Shown here piece after piece: positions 9,513 through 18,596 of a stretch of DNA of 64,000 nucleotides (position 1 is the stretch's first letter; the number at the start of each line of letters is the position of its first letter). The stretch comes from an uncultured Caulobacterales bacterium (GTDB lineage Bacteria > Pseudomonadota > Alphaproteobacteria > Caulobacterales > Maricaulaceae). The notes under the pieces are model-generated. The model was not told where the DNA came from and did no database searches. It worked only from the letters and a program-made list of their open reading frames with translations. The translations under genes were made by a program, and so were the position numbers. The stretch is from contig CALLBD010000049.1 in the NCBI GenBank assembly GCA_938001915.1, forward strand, positions 1-64,000, given 5' to 3'.

Positions 9513-10736
9513 TTACCCGTGAGATCGCTCTTCGTCCACCATGTAATCGCGCGTAATCGGCAAAGCATTCACATCCTTGGTGAGCTGGATTTGGAAATTC
9601 ATATGCTTGCCATGGACAAATGATAACTCAGAAATCGCGAGGTAAAATTCCCACATGCGATAGAACTCTTCGCCCATCATATCGATAATTTTATCTTTAT
9701 TGGCCTCGCAGCGCTTGGTCCATTCTGCCAGCGTGTAGCCGTAATGGCGGCGCAAAATTTCGCAATCCGTAACCCACAACCCAGCTTTTTCAATCTCGGC
9801 ATAGGTTTCTGACAAGGCAGGCGAATAGCCGCCTGGGAAAATATATTTGCGAATCCACGCGCCTGTCGTGCTTGGTCCGCCTTTGCGGCCAATTGAATGC
9901 ACCAAAGCCACGCCATCGTCGGTCAAAAGCTCACGAATACCATTAAAATATTCGGCGAAATGTCCAATGCCGACATGTTCAAACATCCCCACAGAGACAA
10001 TACGGTCAAAAGGTCCCTCTACATCGCGGTAATCTTGCAAACGAATATCTACTTTGCCCTCTAGGCCAGCGTCTTTGACGCGCTGAACCCCGAGCTCATG
10101 TTGTTGCGTAGACAGCGTGACGCCAACGACAGTCACATCATATTCTTGCGCCAGAAAAATAGACATGCCGCCCCACCCACAGCCAATATCCAATACGCGC
10201 TGCCCTGGCTTTAAATCCAGTTTTGCCGCAATATGGCGTTTCTTGGCGAGTTGAGCCTCTTCCAGGCTAATGTCGAGTGAGGGCCAATAGGCACAGCTAT
10301 ATTGCATATCTGCGTCGAGAAAGAACCGATAAAGCTCATTTGAAATATCGTAATGGGCTTTTACATTCGCGGAGCTGGTGGCGCGCGGATTGCGTTGATG
10401 CCAGCGCCGAATTTTCTTTTGCCACGCTTTGACCTTTGAACGGATAGGACCTTTGCGTAGGCCGTCTCTATTGTGCGCGAATAGGTTTAGAAAATCATAG
10501 ATCGTGCAATCGACCATTTCTAAACGGCCGTCCATATAAGCCTCACCGGCCACGAGCTCAGGTTTTTTAACGAGCTCTAGGGGCAATTTAGCGTCAAGAA
10601 TTCGAATACCCGCGACAGGTCCCTCGCCGCCCGGACCATAGGTCGCCGAGCTCCCATTTGGTAATTCAACCGTCAACGCCCCTACGGAGACGAACCGAGT
10701 CATAACTTTATCGAGAAGAGAGGTACCAATAGACAT
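9513..10736 (-). CDS. Cyclopropane-fatty-acyl-phospholipid synthase family methyltransferase
   Basis: ANVKAHYDISNELYRFFLD, YSCAYWP, VLDIGCGWGGMSIFLAQEY, FPGGYSPALSE. Confidence 0.93.
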   Translation of the reverse strand: MSIGTSLLDKVMTRFVSVGALTVELPNGSSATYGPGGEGPVAGIRILDAKLPLELVKKPELVAGEAYMDGRLEMVDCTIYDFLNLFAHNRDGLRKGPIRSKVKAWQKKIRRWHQRNPRATSSANVKAHYDISNELYRFFLDADMQYSCAYWPSLDISLEEAQLAKKRHIAAKLDLKPGQRVLDIGCGWGGMSIFLAQEYDVTVVGVTLSTQQHELGVQRVKDAGLEGKVDIRLQDYRDVEGPFDRIVSVGMFEHVGIGHFAEYFNGIRELLTDDGVALVHSIGRKGGPSTTGAWIRKYIFPGGYSPALSETYAEIEKAGLWVTDCEILRRHYGYTLAEWTKRCEANKDKIIDMMGEEFYRMWEFYLAISELSFVHGKHMNFQIQLTKDVNALPITRDYMVDEERSHG

Positions 10737-10808
10737 ACGCGTACATACCTATTTTGAAACGGGTCTCAAGTCACGTTTCACCTGAAAAGGCCTGAAAAGA
10801 TAAGAAAA

Positions 10809-11564
10809 TTAGATAACGGCGAAGCGCTTTCGCGCTGTCTCAGAGTTTCCGAATAATGACCGGCAAACTTCATAATCTTCAGGTGTGTCGAGCTCTGACC
10901 ACTCCGCACCTTTGATATTAATGGTGTCGATATGTTGCCCAGATAGCGCCAGGCCGTGAATAGCCGAGAGGAACCAGCTTTTTGTCCCATCCCGCGTTTT
11001 CATCAGGCGCTTCAACTCAGTCCTGAAAATTTTAGGTCCTGCATTCATGAAACGCAGCATACCAATCGACTCGCCATGTGTTTCAGTGAGCGGCAAGGTC
11101 TTGCCAATCGCAGTAAGACGGTCTCCGTCCAAAGTGACTTTCATATCGTCACCGTCATAATAGCCTTTTTGGTCAATTGTGACGGCAATGTCTTTCGCGG
11201 GCGCAGCCAAAATAGTTTGCAACAGCTCAGGCGAGAATAACGTATCCCCGTTAATCAATATAAAGTCCTGACGCATAAATTTGCGCGCCATCCAGCAAGA
11301 GGCAAGATTATCCGCAACCTGAAAGAAGGGATTGTAAAGTGTTTTGACTTTCGGGCCCTTCTTGCGGGCTTTAATTTCTGCTTTGACCATTTCGCTGTTG
11401 AAGCCTGTGATGATTGTGGCAGTTTTAACACCCTGCGCCGCAAGCGTATCGAGCTGCATCCCAAGCACAGTCGTGTTTCCTATTGGAAGAAGGCATTTGG
11501 GCAAATCCGTTGTCAGCGGCAACAACCGCGACCCACGTCCTGCGGCAAGAATAATAGCGTGCAT
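10809..11564 (-). CDS. NTP transferase (sugar-/choline-phosphate nucleotidyltransferase type)
   Basis: MHAIILAAGRGSRLLPLTTDLPKCLLPIGNTTVL...FILINGDTLFSPEL. Confidence 0.87.
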   Translation of the reverse strand: MHAIILAAGRGSRLLPLTTDLPKCLLPIGNTTVLGMQLDTLAAQGVKTATIITGFNSEMVKAEIKARKKGPKVKTLYNPFFQVADNLASCWMARKFMRQDFILINGDTLFSPELLQTILAAPAKDIAVTIDQKGYYDGDDMKVTLDGDRLTAIGKTLPLTETHGESIGMLRFMNAGPKIFRTELKRLMKTRDGTKSWFLSAIHGLALSGQHIDTINIKGAEWSELDTPEDYEVCRSLFGNSETARKRFAVI

Positions 11565-11588
11565 AACTACCTCAAAAAACAAGCCTGC

Positions 11589-12272
11589 CTAAATTGACCA
11601 ATTTACAGTTTCGAAACCGTAAATTTTTGCCGCATCGAGCAGTTTTTTATCCCCGTTAACAGACACGCCTTTATCCGCATATAATAAAGCGGGCAAATCG
11701 GAATGACTGTCGCTATACAGTGTGATATGCGCAGCCTCTCGTTGAAAATCATCAAATGTTTCCAAACATTTCTTCAAACGCACCAGTTTTCCCGGTCCAT
11801 AGCAGTTCTCTGAGGCAAAATTTCTACCACAAATTACTTTCCCGTCTTTTTCGGCCCAAGATAAATTCGTAGAAACAACCGTATCAATGTCTAGCCGTCT
11901 AGCTATGGCCTCGACAATAAGATCGGCGCCCGCCGAAGCGATGAGAATTCGGTCGCCAGCGGCCTTATGTATGTCTATCTGCCGTGTGGCACCGGGGCGT
12001 AACCCTGAACGAACTTCCCTATCCGCAAAAGCCTCCGCTAAGTCTTGTAGTTCCTCGCGCGTTCGGCCGCTTAAACTGAATCGCAGCATACTCCGCTTAA
12101 CGGAAATGCGCTCAACATGTGTCGTTTTATACAGGAACTGTCCTAGGCCTGCACGGGCCCACATGGCCAATAATTTACCCGGCCTATCTCGCAATACCTC
12201 GGAGACGAACCGTCCCCAGGTCCCACGCGACGTGATGGTTTCATCCAAATCGAATATGGCATAGCGCTGCAT
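11589..12272 (-). CDS. HAD-IB family phosphatase
   Basis: MQRYAIFDLDETITSRGTWGRFV, ILIASAGADLIVEAIARRL, TLYSDSHSDLPALLYAD; start follows the 12277 stop by a few nt. Confidence 0.85.
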   Translation of the reverse strand: MQRYAIFDLDETITSRGTWGRFVSEVLRDRPGKLLAMWARAGLGQFLYKTTHVERISVKRSMLRFSLSGRTREELQDLAEAFADREVRSGLRPGATRQIDIHKAAGDRILIASAGADLIVEAIARRLDIDTVVSTNLSWAEKDGKVICGRNFASENCYGPGKLVRLKKCLETFDDFQREAAHITLYSDSHSDLPALLYADKGVSVNGDKKLLDAAKIYGFETVNWSI

Positions 12273-12276
12273 ATAT

Positions 12277-14781
12277 TCAGCTATCCATCCAGCTAGCGAT
12301 GGGTCGCCTTGCAAAACATCCCGCAATTAAGGTCACAAAGTTTGCACAAATACAAACCCAGGTCCAAACCGCGATGACAATGAAGGCCCAATATCCCGCA
12401 CCGCTCCATATGGCTGTTAGAACAATACCCAGCATCATGATGAAAGTATTGGGGTTTCGGCGTGCAATAAAAAACCGAAGTCCTGAATTGAAGCGCGTCC
12501 AAACGTGGATATGGAAACCGTGCTGCCGCATGAAGATTCCTTCAATCACACGGTCAACAACATAGCCCACCCAAATTGCAAGCAAGGCTAAAAACAAGGG
12601 TTCGGACAAACCATAGACACCACCAAGACCAACAAACCATGCCCAATACCAGAAGGGCGGATGAATGAGGTCAATACCATGGTCATAGATATTGCCCCAA
12701 CTCGAATAGGTCATCGTCGTGCGGGCAAGCTTCCCGTCCACAGTATCAAGGAAGGTCATTGTCCAACCGCATAGAAAGCCAAGGAACCAATGCGCGTTCC
12801 AGAAAAAATAGGTTGCCGCCAACATCAAAATGAACCCGATAGTCGTCACCTGATTGGGCGTCAAACGCAAATGAGCGCAGAGCCGCGTCACGTAAAAAGC
12901 GGGAACGGGCCAGAACCATTTTGTTACAAAGTCGGTGATACCCTTGTAGGAGCTTTTGAATTGCCGGCGCATGATATCCAAAATGGGCGTCGTTTTCACA
13001 TCCAGCACATAGGGCGGTTCTTGTTTGCGCAAGGACTTGATATAGCCGTCATTCACATCAGACGGCGCCACAACTTTGAAGTCATGGCCCTTTAGCACAT
13101 CACTCGTTTCGCCCAGCAAAGCCTCCGCTTCTTTTCGTGTCGCGGCAGACAAGCTTACAATTGTCCCCGCTTCTACCAAAGCCAAACGCTCGGTCACGGC
13201 AAAGGATTTGGAGAGCTCAGCGCTCATAATCCAATCGATATGGTGCCAAATTCCGCGGGCCGTCTCAGTCAAAGGCACGCTCACATCAGCGCCCGCCTTT
13301 TTGAAGGCTCGGGTTTGCCATTCTCGAACAGGCAGTCCCCAAATTCGGCTCGAGCTGTCCCCAATCAAGCCAAATCCTGGCGAGGTAATGTTATCCAGCA
13401 TGTTTGCGCTCCCTTGCTGTTTCACAATTTTATCCAAAGCCTGTTTCGCCAACCACATGACCAAACCAACCGCCACAAAATTCCCCGCAATGGCGGCCCA
13501 TCCGGGCGCCATACGTCCAATCGTAGCGCTTAAGGCGAAGAAGGAAATGATGTAAATCACAACACCTGCACCTCGGGCATAAATAGCGCGCTCAGGATGA
13601 TCCGTCGCATAAAGGACAGGATAAAGCGGCGCAGCCATGCCCAACAGAGCCGCAGCAGGGACGAGTAATGACGCCAGAGGCGCCGCCTCTCGGTAGTCGG
13701 CGGGCAATACCGCTCCAAGAAGCGTACCAAAGAAGGCCCAAATAACCAGCGAGGCCAGTAAACCGACGCTCAAGAGAATGACTGCCGCGCGGATTACAAG
13801 ACGCCAGATTTTCTCAGCCTCACCTCCGCTGACCATTTTAGCCAATTCAGGATAAATCACTTGGTCCAAAAGTTTGAACCCTTCCGAAAGCAGTTTCGCG
13901 ATCTCTTCCGCCGTCCGATAGACAGACACCCAAACAGGTCCAAACACCGCCATTACCAATAAGACTGGAAGATGGACGTTGGACGCCGCGAGAGAAGAGT
14001 CAATATTTGCCTTCCAAACGAACGGCCATACCCCTTTGCGCGGCTTCAAAATACTCGCTTTTGAGCGAATGACACGGCGCAATAAATTTCTTTTCGAAAG
14101 TTCACGAGAGGCCAGGAGTGGAAGCGCAAGATAATCGACCAGGGACGCAACAAACCAGGCAATTAAAAACCCTTTCATCCCAGCCCCTAAATAGGCCGCA
14201 ATGATGACGCCAACCAAACGAAGTCCTGTCATAATCATACCGTGCCAGGCTAAGACATCAAAACGGTCAAACAGGCGGAAGACGCCGATTGAGGACCCCC
14301 TGAGCCTTACGAGCAAAAGCGAACAATATAATATAGCCGTGCTGTAGAGCTCACGAACGTCAAAACCCTCACCCAATCCATTGAAAATATTAGGAAAAAT
14401 GTCACGAAACAGGATAATCACCGGGAAGAATGCGACAGCACCGACAAAAGCCACCACAGCTGAGATGACATCTAACTTAAACCCAAATTTCATCAGGCTA
14501 GAGAGACTATCGGCATCACCCTTTTGGACGTCATCCATACCAAAACGGATTAGCGTTTGCCACGCCTGAAAGGTCGCGAGCTGGGCGAAAAGCAAATGAT
14601 AGGAATGGAGAAAAAATATAATTCCGAGCGCCCCGATACTAATCGAGTTCCCCGCAATTATAAGGCAGAGCAGGCCAAACACCGCCGCCAAAGCCTTTGA
14701 CCCGACCATTAGTCCTGTGTTTGCCGCAACGCGTTTTTCGACACTTCTCGTAGAGGCAATGGATAAATCGGGCGCACTCAT
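12277..14781 (-). CDS. Fusion protein: Wzx/MATE-like lipid flippase + degenerate NTase-like linker + CDP-alcohol phosphotransferase
   Basis: N-terminal ~460 aa polytopic flippase-like; middle GLIGDSSSRIWGLPVREWQTRAFKKAGADV; C-terminal DTVDGKLARTTMTYSSWGNIYDHGID matches D-x2-DG-x2-AR-x8-G-x3-D-x3-D exactly. Confidence 0.88.
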   Translation of the reverse strand: MSAPDLSIASTRSVEKRVAANTGLMVGSKALAAVFGLLCLIIAGNSISIGALGIIFFLHSYHLLFAQLATFQAWQTLIRFGMDDVQKGDADSLSSLMKFGFKLDVISAVVAFVGAVAFFPVIILFRDIFPNIFNGLGEGFDVRELYSTAILYCSLLLVRLRGSSIGVFRLFDRFDVLAWHGMIMTGLRLVGVIIAAYLGAGMKGFLIAWFVASLVDYLALPLLASRELSKRNLLRRVIRSKASILKPRKGVWPFVWKANIDSSLAASNVHLPVLLVMAVFGPVWVSVYRTAEEIAKLLSEGFKLLDQVIYPELAKMVSGGEAEKIWRLVIRAAVILLSVGLLASLVIWAFFGTLLGAVLPADYREAAPLASLLVPAAALLGMAAPLYPVLYATDHPERAIYARGAGVVIYIISFFALSATIGRMAPGWAAIAGNFVAVGLVMWLAKQALDKIVKQQGSANMLDNITSPGFGLIGDSSSRIWGLPVREWQTRAFKKAGADVSVPLTETARGIWHHIDWIMSAELSKSFAVTERLALVEAGTIVSLSAATRKEAEALLGETSDVLKGHDFKVVAPSDVNDGYIKSLRKQEPPYVLDVKTTPILDIMRRQFKSSYKGITDFVTKWFWPVPAFYVTRLCAHLRLTPNQVTTIGFILMLAATYFFWNAHWFLGFLCGWTMTFLDTVDGKLARTTMTYSSWGNIYDHGIDLIHPPFWYWAWFVGLGGVYGLSEPLFLALLAIWVGYVVDRVIEGIFMRQHGFHIHVWTRFNSGLRFFIARRNPNTFIMMLGIVLTAIWSGAGYWAFIVIAVWTWVCICANFVTLIAGCFARRPIASWMDS

Positions 14782-15524
14782 GAGTCGCGCCGTTTCAAAA
14801 TAGCCTCAACTAGCTCCAGGTCAGCGGGCTTATCGACATCTATCGCCGCATCGGCGAAAGGCAATAATACGGGCGCCGCCGTTATCCCAATGCGCCGCGC
14901 AGCATACTCAAATGCGCCTAGCAGGCTTAAGCGCCCTGCGGCATATTTTAGACCGATTGAAATGCCGACTTTCCGCGCTAATTTGATAGGATTTTTGCGA
15001 AGATGCTGAACGGATTGCCAAAACGCAATAGCCTTAGCCCCCTGTTCATTCGCAATATAAAAGAGGTTACAGCCTGAAACGGCCTCATCTGAAAACCTCA
15101 GATAAGTACGTTTGGTCTCGGGATATTTTGATTGAATGACCGTCTCAGTCGCAAATCCAACGCAAATATCCGTGCCAGCCTTTTGCGCCCCGGCGATAAA
15201 GCTTTCTATTATTTCAGCGGTTAAGAGGGCATGGTCACATGTCGTGATTAAACAAGGATATTGCGCGATCTCTTTTAGGCCAAGCGCAACGCTATCAGCA
15301 GGACCTTTCCCGCTTGACACTTGTGTTAAGTCACTACCGGAATACCCTGAAATATATAGAGTATCTGATATTTTGGCATCTGAAAGCGCGGAAATAACAC
15401 GATTTAACATTGGGACGCCAGACACTGGTATGTCGGCTTTATGCGTCACGCCTGCGGCTTCACACAAAGGGTCCATAACGCCCTCGCGCTGCCCAGCCAA
15501 AATCAAAACCGCCTGCGACATCAA
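14778..15524 (-). CDS. MobA-like NTP transferase family protein
   Basis: AVLILAGQREGVMDPLCEAAGVTHKADIPVSGVPMLNRVI; ATGA overlaps with both neighbours. Confidence 0.82.
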   Translation of the reverse strand: MMSQAVLILAGQREGVMDPLCEAAGVTHKADIPVSGVPMLNRVISALSDAKISDTLYISGYSGSDLTQVSSGKGPADSVALGLKEIAQYPCLITTCDHALLTAEIIESFIAGAQKAGTDICVGFATETVIQSKYPETKRTYLRFSDEAVSGCNLFYIANEQGAKAIAFWQSVQHLRKNPIKLARKVGISIGLKYAAGRLSLLGAFEYAARRIGITAAPVLLPFADAAIDVDKPADLELVEAILKRRDS

Positions 15525-16693
15525 CCGATCTTTTTCTCATACATGCGATAGGTCTTATAGGGCTTTGCGCTCGCCTGCTTGCAAATCGAAATCATCCCCT
15601 CATTATCCTCAAGAATCCATGACAGTTCGCAATGAGTAAAGCCTGCCTGACGCGCTGCTTCAAATGATTCCTCACACAAAGCCGCAATGAGCGCTAATCC
15701 CTTGCGCGTGTTGTGATATTCCTTTCGGAGCCCCATCAACGGAATGCGCGCTTGCTTCGCCTTTTGGGTTTTTAGACGATAAATTAGCTTGGCCCAGTTG
15801 AAAGGCAGTAATTTGCCGTCAAAACCTGCTGAAAGCTCGTTCAAATCTGGCAGTAAACATAAGAATGCGGCCAGCTCACCGTCTATAGATCCCATAAAAA
15901 ATCGCTTGGGGTGAATAAGCGGCTTCATCTCCTTCGCGATATGACGAATGGCCTCGTCGGGATAGGGCAAAAATCCCCAATTGTCGGACCAGGCATCGTT
16001 GAAAATATGCATGGCCCGCGTAACCTCTGCGTCAAAGTCTTTCGCGTCTAAGGTTCTCCACGTAATGGCATCGGAGCGTTTCGCGTAATCCACCATCATT
16101 TGCGTCATTTTGGGGCGCGGATAGCCCTCATTCAAATCAGCCTGAAACGCAATCATATCGATGGTTTTGGTAAACCCCTCGGCCTCAACAGCAGGCGCAT
16201 AATAGGGCCGGCCGTAAGGCATAAGGAGTACATTCGGATGATCAAACCCGTCAACCAAGAGGCCTACTTCTTCATTCACGCTCCATTGCGCAGGTCCGAC
16301 AATCCGCGATCGTCGCTTTTTTTGGAGCCAAGTCTGAGCTGATTGTAATAAGACGGAAAGGACTTCGGGGTCATTCACAGCATCAAAATAGCCAAAAAAG
16401 CCCGTTTCGCTGTCATGCTGGGCATCATGATCAGGGTTTGTGAAAGCCGCGATACGTCCGACATCTCGTCCATTTTGAACCGCCACGAAAAGCTGCCGAT
16501 CTAAATTTCGAGCGGCTGGGTTTTTTTGCGGGTCGAGCTGTTCTTTTCGCTCCAGACGCAAGGGCGGTGACCATGCAGATTGTCCGCGATATAAATCAAA
16601 CGGGACATCCAAAAACCGCTGTGTCTCCGAAGGCGAAGCCACCTTCACTATCTCTACATTTGACGCCCCAACGCGTGGTTTATCAACAGACAC
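15521..16693 (-). CDS. GNAT-like acyltransferase, candidate bacterial ceramide synthase (bCerS-like)
   Basis: FLDVPFDLYRGQSAWSPPLRLERKEQLDPQKNPAARNLDRQLFVA...GRIAAFTNPDHD..ETGFFGYFDAVNDPEV; context with SPT/ACP/acyl-CoA synthetase. Confidence 0.78.
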   Translation of the reverse strand: MSVDKPRVGASNVEIVKVASPSETQRFLDVPFDLYRGQSAWSPPLRLERKEQLDPQKNPAARNLDRQLFVAVQNGRDVGRIAAFTNPDHDAQHDSETGFFGYFDAVNDPEVLSVLLQSAQTWLQKKRRSRIVGPAQWSVNEEVGLLVDGFDHPNVLLMPYGRPYYAPAVEAEGFTKTIDMIAFQADLNEGYPRPKMTQMMVDYAKRSDAITWRTLDAKDFDAEVTRAMHIFNDAWSDNWGFLPYPDEAIRHIAKEMKPLIHPKRFFMGSIDGELAAFLCLLPDLNELSAGFDGKLLPFNWAKLIYRLKTQKAKQARIPLMGLRKEYHNTRKGLALIAALCEESFEAARQAGFTHCELSWILEDNEGMISICKQASAKPYKTYRMYEKKIG

Positions 16694-16741
16694 AAACCCC
16701 TCCCGTCTTATTTCCTAGGGAGGGCTATCTAGGTCCAAAGC

Positions 16742-17293
16742 CTAAAGGTCAACTAGGTGCATATCTATGTCTTTGCCCTGCATTGGCACTTCAAAACCCG
16801 TTTCAGAAAACTTCGGTAGGCGAAGACTGCGTATTTCTGGATTATTTGAAAGCCCATATGGTTCTTTAGGCTTGAAATTCCACGCTTTTTTCAATCTACG
16901 GTCACCATCCTTATCATGATATCCGACAACCGCATATTCGCCTGGCGACGGCAAGTTAATGCAAACCATTTGCGGTCCATTCATGGCAGGTACCCGAATT
17001 CGGCGCAGTTTTCCTTCTTTTTTTAGGAAGTTATTTTCGCCAAAAAGCTCTAATTTAAGAATACCACCTTCCACGATATTGTGGACATTCACGCGAATTT
17101 GCAAAGCGCCAGGCACGCAGGTGTCAGCCTTATCCTTATCATAAAGCTCTAGGTCCCATTTTATACCGACGGCGGAGCGCTGTTCTTGCAATCCCTCGTC
17201 TGCGCTTTGCGCGCCAGCAGAGCTGGACACAGCTAAGACCGCTAACATGACAAAAGCGTTAGCACATTTGTTCAAATAGACGTTTGATTTCAT
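16742..17293 (-). CDS. Secreted DUF2141-type protein
   Basis: Signal peptide MLAVLAVSSSAGAQS; PGEYAVVGYHDKDGDRRLKKAWNFKPKEPYGLSNN resembles the DUF2141 signature. Confidence 0.7.
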   Translation of the reverse strand: MKSNVYLNKCANAFVMLAVLAVSSSAGAQSADEGLQEQRSAVGIKWDLELYDKDKADTCVPGALQIRVNVHNIVEGGILKLELFGENNFLKKEGKLRRIRVPAMNGPQMVCINLPSPGEYAVVGYHDKDGDRRLKKAWNFKPKEPYGLSNNPEIRSLRLPKFSETGFEVPMQGKDIDMHLVDL

Positions 17294-17393
17294 AGCATCA
17301 TTTTCCTAAGCCAAAGCCGCTCTAATCAGGGCGCTCCCGATATATATGGGAATAACACCTTCGAGCGTAAAGGCGTAATCACAGACCTGTCAT

Positions 17394-18596
17394 ATGGGCC
17401 GATTGAACCGATATATCCTCAAAAATGCTGCTATTAGCATTGGTGGCTTGATTGTCTTCGCCTGCTGCGTCCTTTTGCTTGAACGTCTGCTTCGTATTTT
17501 CGAGATTGTAACAAATTCGACAAACCCTGGCGGTGATGCGACAACAATGATCGTTAACTTGCTCCCCTATTACCTTGGAATGGCCGTTCCAATCGCCCTT
17601 CTGTTGGGCACAACCATTACGATTGACCGTCTTTCAAAATCGTCGGAATTAACAGCGGCCTTTGGCTCTGGGTTCTCACTTTTTCACATGACGAAACCTT
17701 TCATACTCCTCGCCATTTTTCTATCGGGCATCACCGTTTTTGTCGAAGGCTACCTCCAGCCCGTTGGGCGGTACAAATATCGTCAGACCCTAAATACGGT
17801 GAAGCAACAAAGCTTCACGGCGGCCCTGCGAGAGGGCAAATTCACAAAAGTCGACCGCGTCACATTTTTCGCGGGGACCAAAGGAAAAAACGGCGGAATC
17901 GGCCCTATCTTTATTTATGAGACAATGGATGAAGAGGCGGGAGAAAAAGGCTATCGGCTCACAACCGCGGAGCTAGGCGAAATCAAAGTGCTTGAGGGTC
18001 ATCCTATCTTGAACCTAACCCACGCACAGGGGTTCCCCGTTTCAAATAATAAAGTCGCGGGACAAGTAACAGCGAGCCGGTCTGCCATTACGAGGCCAGC
18101 GGAAGTTACACCATATAGAGCCCGGGGTGATGATGAGCGAGAAATGACCTCAGGCGAACTTTTCGAAAATCGCAACGGGGACCAAACCGAGACTATTGAT
18201 CAAAACACCAATAATGCCATGTTACATTTGCGGCTGTCCAAATCGGTCTTGCTTCTCTTGTTGCCTTTTATCGCCGTACCTTTTGGTTTGAACTATGGAC
18301 GCAACCCCTCCTCTGCCGGTATTTTTGTCGGTGTTGTCTTTCTTGTCTCTTTACAAAAAGCCTTGGAGTTTGCGCAATCCTTGGGCGCGGCGGGGAAAAT
18401 TCCGCCTTGGTTGGGCATATGGGGCATCATGCTTGCCGTCGCTATATTTGCCTTCGTTCTATTTTGGAAAAGCGCCTATAAAATGGGACAACCACCTCTG
18501 ACATCATTCTCCCACTGGATGGGTCATGTTAAGGGTGAAATCCTCTCGAAACTTGCACAGATTACGGGCAGACAAACGGTAAAACCTGATGTTTAG
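17394..18596 (+). CDS. LptF/LptG family permease
   Basis: MGRLNRYILKNAAISIGGLIVFACCVLLLERLLRIFEIV...LPYYLGMAVPIALLLGTTITIDRLSKSSEL: LptF/LptG fold. Confidence 0.9.
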   Translation: MGRLNRYILKNAAISIGGLIVFACCVLLLERLLRIFEIVTNSTNPGGDATTMIVNLLPYYLGMAVPIALLLGTTITIDRLSKSSELTAAFGSGFSLFHMTKPFILLAIFLSGITVFVEGYLQPVGRYKYRQTLNTVKQQSFTAALREGKFTKVDRVTFFAGTKGKNGGIGPIFIYETMDEEAGEKGYRLTTAELGEIKVLEGHPILNLTHAQGFPVSNNKVAGQVTASRSAITRPAEVTPYRARGDDEREMTSGELFENRNGDQTETIDQNTNNAMLHLRLSKSVLLLLLPFIAVPFGLNYGRNPSSAGIFVGVVFLVSLQKALEFAQSLGAAGKIPPWLGIWGIMLAVAIFAFVLFWKSAYKMGQPPLTSFSHWMGHVKGEILSKLAQITGRQTVKPDV

